In this document: piece after piece, positions 60,153 to 64,000 of the stretch
Layout: every line of letters starts with the position of its first letter
How positions within the stretch are numbered: the stretch's first letter is position 1
The notes under the pieces: model-generated
Database searches by the model: none
What the model was told of the DNA's origin: nothing
The model's input: only the letters and a program-made list of their open reading frames with translations
Translations under genes and position numbers: made by a program
Assembly (NCBI RefSeq): GCF_025574485.1
Contig: NZ_JAOBPO010000001.1
Span: 193,501 to 257,500, forward strand
Reading direction: 5' to 3'
Source of the DNA: Kordiimonas aquimaris
GTDB lineage: Bacteria > Pseudomonadota > Alphaproteobacteria > Sphingomonadales > Kordiimonadaceae
Length of the DNA: 64,000 nucleotides

Positions 60153-61619
60153 ATGTCGCGCATTTTCAGTCTATTGGTTGTTTTAATTTTAACCACGGCA
60201 TGGTCCATATCTGCATCAGATAATATCCCAAAAGACGAACTTGCCCTACGGTATCAAACGCTGGCAGCAGCAATGCCTGACAACGCGGTTACTCTGCTGT
60301 TTTCGGGAGAAGAAAAGAACCGTAGCAATGATATTCAATGGCCTTTCCGTCAAAGCAATGAGATCAATTATTTTACTGGCTCAACCAAACGCCAAACAAG
60401 CTTTGCCCTTGTTAAAGACGGCAGCAAAGTTACGACTGTAATTTTCGCACAAGAAGCTGACCCAACCTTTGAAACATGGATTGGGCGCATTTCTGACTTC
60501 GACACCATCAAAGAAGCAACCGGCGTTGATCTGGTTATATCAGCGGCAGAAATGCCCGATTTTCTTTCAGCCTTAATGAATGGTCGTGCATGGGATGCTG
60601 ACCGTTACGCGCCTGCACGTTTCCCTTCATTTTACCGTGCCGTTAGAAATACAGAAGCAACAATCTGGCTAAGCCTTGGTCGATACCGCGACACTGATAG
60701 CACCTCGACACCGGCACTTGTATACGCCGAAAAAGTGAAACAAAATTTCCCGGACATCGCTGTACGAAATATAACACCCGTTATCAACGATATGCGCGAG
60801 ATCAAAAGCCCCTGGGAACTTAAGCAGCTACAGGATGCTATTGACATCACTGTTGAGGCACAAAAAGAAGCCATGAAACGTGTAGTTACCGCCAACCATG
60901 AGTATCAGGTTGAGGCAACAATTGAATTTACCTTTAGGGATAAAGGCGCATGTTGCCCAAGCTACCCGTCTATTGTAGCAAGCGGTAATAATGCCACCGT
61001 CCTACATTATGATGAAAACAATGATATCATTAAAAGAGATCAACTTCTGCTCACTGATGTCGGTGCTGAGTTAAACTATTATGCGGCAGACACCACACGC
61101 ACTTACCCCGCTTCCGGCAAATTCAGTGAAGCACAAGCTGCAATATACAACGCTGTTCTGGATGGCCAAACACAAGCTATAGCCAGTGTAAAACAAGGTA
61201 TTATCGCGCAAGAACTGGAAGCCATTGCCAATCAAACGATGGGTAAACACCTTTTGGCGCTTGGCCTTATTGAGAAAAACGAAAGAGATCAAGTTGAGCT
61301 ATATTATCTACACGGCCTTAGCCACACAATTGGTCTAGATGTGCATGATACGTGGGAGACCGACTTGGAGCTGCGCCCTAATATGGTAATCACCGTTGAG
61401 CCGGGTTTATATGTTCGCAAAGACGATGTATTTAACAGCGATGTATTTAAAGAAATGTCTGAAACCGCACAGGCAATGGTCCGTGAAAACATTGAGAAAT
61501 ATGAAGGCATTGGTGTGCGCATCGAAGACGATATTCTCGTGCAAGAAAACAGCTATGTGAATATGTCAGTTGGTGCACCGCGCACTATTGCCGACATCGA
61601 AGCATTTATGGCTCAATAA
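60153..61619 (+). CDS. Xaa-Pro aminopeptidase-like M24 peptidase, exported
   Basis: A 488-aa pita-bread metallopeptidase of the aminopeptidase P group. A signal peptide (IFSLLVVLILTTAWSISA) is followed by the N-terminal creatinase-like domain and the catalytic domain. Metal ligands are in TDVGAELNYYAADTTRTYP, HGLSHTIGLDVHD, TVEPGLY and GVRIEDDI. ATG 60153 has AGGGAGG upstream; the frame from 60027 overlaps arfB and is rejected. Divergent from arfB. Confidence 0.93.
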   Translation: MSRIFSLLVVLILTTAWSISASDNIPKDELALRYQTLAAAMPDNAVTLLFSGEEKNRSNDIQWPFRQSNEINYFTGSTKRQTSFALVKDGSKVTTVIFAQEADPTFETWIGRISDFDTIKEATGVDLVISAAEMPDFLSALMNGRAWDADRYAPARFPSFYRAVRNTEATIWLSLGRYRDTDSTSTPALVYAEKVKQNFPDIAVRNITPVINDMREIKSPWELKQLQDAIDITVEAQKEAMKRVVTANHEYQVEATIEFTFRDKGACCPSYPSIVASGNNATVLHYDENNDIIKRDQLLLTDVGAELNYYAADTTRTYPASGKFSEAQAAIYNAVLDGQTQAIASVKQGIIAQELEAIANQTMGKHLLALGLIEKNERDQVELYYLHGLSHTIGLDVHDTWETDLELRPNMVITVEPGLYVRKDDVFNSDVFKEMSETAQAMVRENIEKYEGIGVRIEDDILVQENSYVNMSVGAPRTIADIEAFMAQ

Positions 61620-61666
61620 ACAGAATTATTGCTGTCACAGAAACAATGGTATCGTTTGCTTATACA

Positions 61667-62035
61667 TCAAGCATTGATCCACTCACGTGCATGCACCAGG
61701 TTATCTGTCACCAACACATCAATGCTTCTATCCTTCATCGTATGCTGATAAATTTCTGTTTGTTCTATAATTGCTGGTAAAGTAGCAATAACGACAATTT
61801 TGCTACGCCGCGTGATTTTGCTTGCTACTTCATCACGCACAGCCATTTCAATGGCGTCATATTCTGAAATTTCGAGCTCGGTAACAGCAAGATAATCAAA
61901 TATCTCATAGTCCATGCGTTCAAAAGCTGGCATTTGCCAAAAGTCATGAGTGGCCTGTAAAACTTCGGCAAAACTACAGTTTCCACTAAATCTTACATAA
62001 ACGCCGTTTGGCTCATATTCGATAATGTACGCCAT
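61667..62035 (-). CDS. SpoIIAA-like/STAS-fold protein
   Basis: A 122-aa cytosolic protein. It begins with MAYIIEYEPNGVYVRFSGNC and has the pattern of alternating strands and helices seen in SpoIIAA-like (DUF-type STAS) proteins; the match is moderate. No function can be given. It lies 65 bases from hemY on the same strand. Confidence 0.65.
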   Translation of the reverse strand: MAYIIEYEPNGVYVRFSGNCSFAEVLQATHDFWQMPAFERMDYEIFDYLAVTELEISEYDAIEMAVRDEVASKITRRSKIVVIATLPAIIEQTEIYQHTMKDRSIDVLVTDNLVHAREWINA

Positions 62036-62099
62036 ATATTATAGCTCAGCCTATTGGAGATAATATACCAATACTACATTCAAACAACTTAACGCATGG

Positions 62100-63449
62100 T
62101 TACAGAACGCTACTGTCGGTTAGCATGGCAATCGTGCCATCGGGGTCGAAACTTTTTCTCGGCCCTGTGACCATTTGTTCATTTGACCACACAAGACTGT
62201 CAAACATATCACAATCTTCACACAGTGGTGCCCAGCCCATCGGTTTATGTCCACACTGGCCGCATCGCCACGCGGCACTTTCTGGTGCATGCTTAAGCGC
62301 TGTTTCAATGGGATCAGGGTCTTCTTTAAGCACATGAGCCAAAGCCAAACGATATTGCCATGCAGCACGCGATGGTGCCTCCTTAAGCAACCGTTCCAAC
62401 ACTGGCTTGGCAGCAGTATATTCCCCGGCATCCATTAAGCCATCAACCAAAAGCAACAGAGATTCTGCATGATCTGGCTGTGCTTTAATAAGTGTGCGCA
62501 CACGTTTAAGCCAATCTGTCGCGGCTTCAGCAGTATCCAACTCTTTATATGCAGCAGCAAGTGTTGCATGCGGGGCTTTGGACCATGCTTCCGTTATAAT
62601 CTTGCTTGCCTTAGACATATTGCCTGAAGACATCTCTAGCCGTGCGAGCGCAACAACAGCCGGTGCAAAACCAGGGCGATACTTAAGGGCACGTTTTAAT
62701 GCCTTAGTCGCCGCAGGTCGATCGCCTTTCATTTTCAACTCCGTTGCCTCCGCGTAAGCAACCGCACCACGGTGCCGTTGAATAGTTTCTGCGTTCAGTA
62801 ATTTTTCCCGTGCTACTTTCTCAAGAGCCGTTTCTGCCTCAGCCCAATTACCAGCAGCAACCTCCAGTGCGAACAGCGTTTTCAAAACCCATGGGCTTTT
62901 GCGATTTTCAGTAAATGCAACACGCGCTATTCGCAAAGCCTCGCTATCCCGCCCTGTACGTTTTGCCTCCGTTAACAAACCGCGCAAGCCAAGCAAGCGA
63001 CCATCATCTGTATTTTCCAAAGCGGCATATCTTTTTGCGGCAGCCGCATGATCACCATCACGCGTTGCAGCCTCGGCAGCAATAAGATGTACCATAGGCT
63101 GTGGCGGTAATAATACTTCAGCTTGCTGCACTAGCTGCAAGGCCAATTTGTGATCACCCGCAGACAGGGCAACCAATGACTGGTTAAGAATTTTGAAACC
63201 GCGACGTTGGCGTTTGATAATATTGTTGCTGCCCCAAATAGGCATATCACGACGGACCCAACCCACAAACCAAACCATTAGAGCCGTCAATGCAGCCACA
63301 CCAGAAAGCGCCAGAACAAGTGCAGCAAAACTCGTGTCGACAGCAAAAGCCTGAAACTGAATGGTGACCAAGCCAGGATGATCAGCAAGCCAAGCCGCTA
63401 AAGCTGCCAAAACCAGAATAAAAACAAACCAAATACTGAGCCGGATCAC
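62100..63449 (-). CDS. hemY: HemY-like TPR membrane protein
   Basis: A 449-aa protein with two N-terminal membrane helices (LSIWFVFILVLAALAAWLAD and FAALVLALSGVAALTALMVW), then TPR-like helical repeats of about 35 residues, and a C-terminal zinc ribbon (CGQCGH and CEDCD). It belongs to the HemY N-terminal family linked to haem synthesis genes; it is not protoporphyrinogen oxidase. It starts at GTG, overlapping the mitofilin stop (GTGA). The zinc ribbon is typical of alphaproteobacterial members. Confidence 0.92.
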   Translation of the reverse strand: MIRLSIWFVFILVLAALAAWLADHPGLVTIQFQAFAVDTSFAALVLALSGVAALTALMVWFVGWVRRDMPIWGSNNIIKRQRRGFKILNQSLVALSAGDHKLALQLVQQAEVLLPPQPMVHLIAAEAATRDGDHAAAAKRYAALENTDDGRLLGLRGLLTEAKRTGRDSEALRIARVAFTENRKSPWVLKTLFALEVAAGNWAEAETALEKVAREKLLNAETIQRHRGAVAYAEATELKMKGDRPAATKALKRALKYRPGFAPAVVALARLEMSSGNMSKASKIITEAWSKAPHATLAAAYKELDTAEAATDWLKRVRTLIKAQPDHAESLLLLVDGLMDAGEYTAAKPVLERLLKEAPSRAAWQYRLALAHVLKEDPDPIETALKHAPESAAWRCGQCGHKPMGWAPLCEDCDMFDSLVWSNEQMVTGPRKSFDPDGTIAMLTDSSVL

Positions 63450-64000
63450 TCTTGGTCTCCAGTCGTGGAAAAAGTTGAACGCCCAGCAATAGTGCGTAGC
63501 GTTCGGTCAAGTGCCGCAAGCGTGTCAGCATGTGCTTGCGCTTCAATGATCCACTGTGCCGCAGCCTCTTTTGCAGCACCCTCAAGAGCCGACAAAGTTT
63601 GTATTGCCCCAGTAACATCGCGCACAACAAGCCTGCGCTCAGCATCAAGCAGTGCAGCGTCAATGCCTGTTGCATTGTCATCAGTACGCCGAACGGTAAA
63701 CAGGTTTGCCAAGAAGCCACCTTCTGCTTTTTCTTGCGCCAGCTTTATACCACGTGCCGTTTCATTAAAGCGCTTGCTCAGTTCCTGAAAACTCAACACA
63801 CCATCTGCATTATTATTAAGAATAGCGAAATCTGCACCGACAAGTTGTTGGTCAAGCGCAGGAAGAGACGCTAGATCAAGCTGGAGGCTATTCAGCTCTG
63901 CATCAAAGGAAAGTCCGGATTGTGCTTGTCCCTTGAGACGCCCAAGTACAACTAAAAGCCTGCCGCGCGGTGTCGTATCCAGCGCACCAGCCTGCAGCCC
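63446..64000 (-). CDS. Mitofilin (Mic60) family protein, partial
   Basis: The frame is open to the window edge, so only the C-terminal 184 residues are seen. They include RLLVVLGRLKGQAQSG, a Glu/Ala-rich helical stretch and GGFLANLFTVRR, as in alphaproteobacterial Mic60-like proteins that bend inner membranes. The stop overlaps hemY by four bases (GTGA). The family is normally found between hemD and hemY, so hemD probably lies just outside. Confidence 0.85.
   Translation of the reverse strand, partial: GLQAGALDTTPRGRLLVVLGRLKGQAQSGLSFDAELNSLQLDLASLPALDQQLVGADFAILNNNADGVLSFQELSKRFNETARGIKLAQEKAEGGFLANLFTVRRTDDNATGIDAALLDAERRLVVRDVTGAIQTLSALEGAAKEAAAQWIIEAQAHADTLAALDRTLRTIAGRSTFSTTGDQE

Overview
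The window is a chromosomal segment of about 50 % GC from an alphaproteobacterium. The evidence is gcrA, the order mutM / ubiE-ubiB-coaBC-dut with an enoyl-CoA hydratase, rpsT, dnaA, dnaN, recF and gyrB on the other strand, a sufBCDS-DUF59-sufA operon led by an Rrf2 regulator, a membrane-bound CycM-type cytochrome c, and a mitofilin-hemY pair at the right edge. A Kordiimonadales or similar marine lineage is possible, but that is a guess. No rRNA, tRNA, CRISPR array, insertion sequence or prophage was seen.

Layout. 1-8.6 kb: the 3' part of an RND efflux pump, an alkyltransferase-like protein, a soluble chemoreceptor with three tandem FixL-like PAS domains, L-serine dehydratase, a TolB-like propeller protein and a DUF2834 membrane protein. 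8.6-13.2 kb: a ScfR/RamB-type regulator divergent from the glyoxylate shunt genes aceB-aceA. 13.4-20 kb: a 2Fe-2S ferredoxin, an M17 aminopeptidase with a MarR-like protein and an NlpC/P60 peptidase, CycM, prephenate dehydratase, a periplasmic solute-binding protein and a YgeA-type racemase. 20-26.1 kb, minus strand: DsrE, MoeB/ThiF, a Zn ribbon, dut, coaBC, DoxX, ubiB and ubiE.

26.2-36 kb, plus strand: mutM, a small exported protein, enoyl-CoA hydratase, rpsT, dnaA, dnaN, recF and gyrB, with clear terminators and two striking inverted-repeat structures around dnaN. 36-43.4 kb: an AT-rich putative metallopeptidase, an M20 lipoprotein, an HSL-type esterase, a flippase, ubiX, and a minus-strand cassette of alternative oxidase, group III truncated haemoglobin and DUF1971. 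This cassette looks like a nitric-oxide-tolerant respiration module.

43.5-53.2 kb: an amidohydrolase, argD-argF-hslO, a lone ABC-2 permease, gcrA with three GANTC sites just upstream, cytochrome c', and E1alpha-E1beta of a 2-oxoacid dehydrogenase followed by a cytochrome b561. 53.3-59.6 kb: the suf operon with a good IscR type-1-like operator over its promoter. 59.6-64 kb: an arfB gene broken by a single-base frameshift, an M24 peptidase, a SpoIIAA-like protein, hemY and a partial mitofilin gene.

The genes are mostly core housekeeping. The less ordinary parts are the triple-PAS chemoreceptor, the alternative oxidase cassette, the folded leaders near the alkyltransferase-like gene and dnaN, the arfB frameshift, and the foreign-looking metallopeptidase after gyrB.
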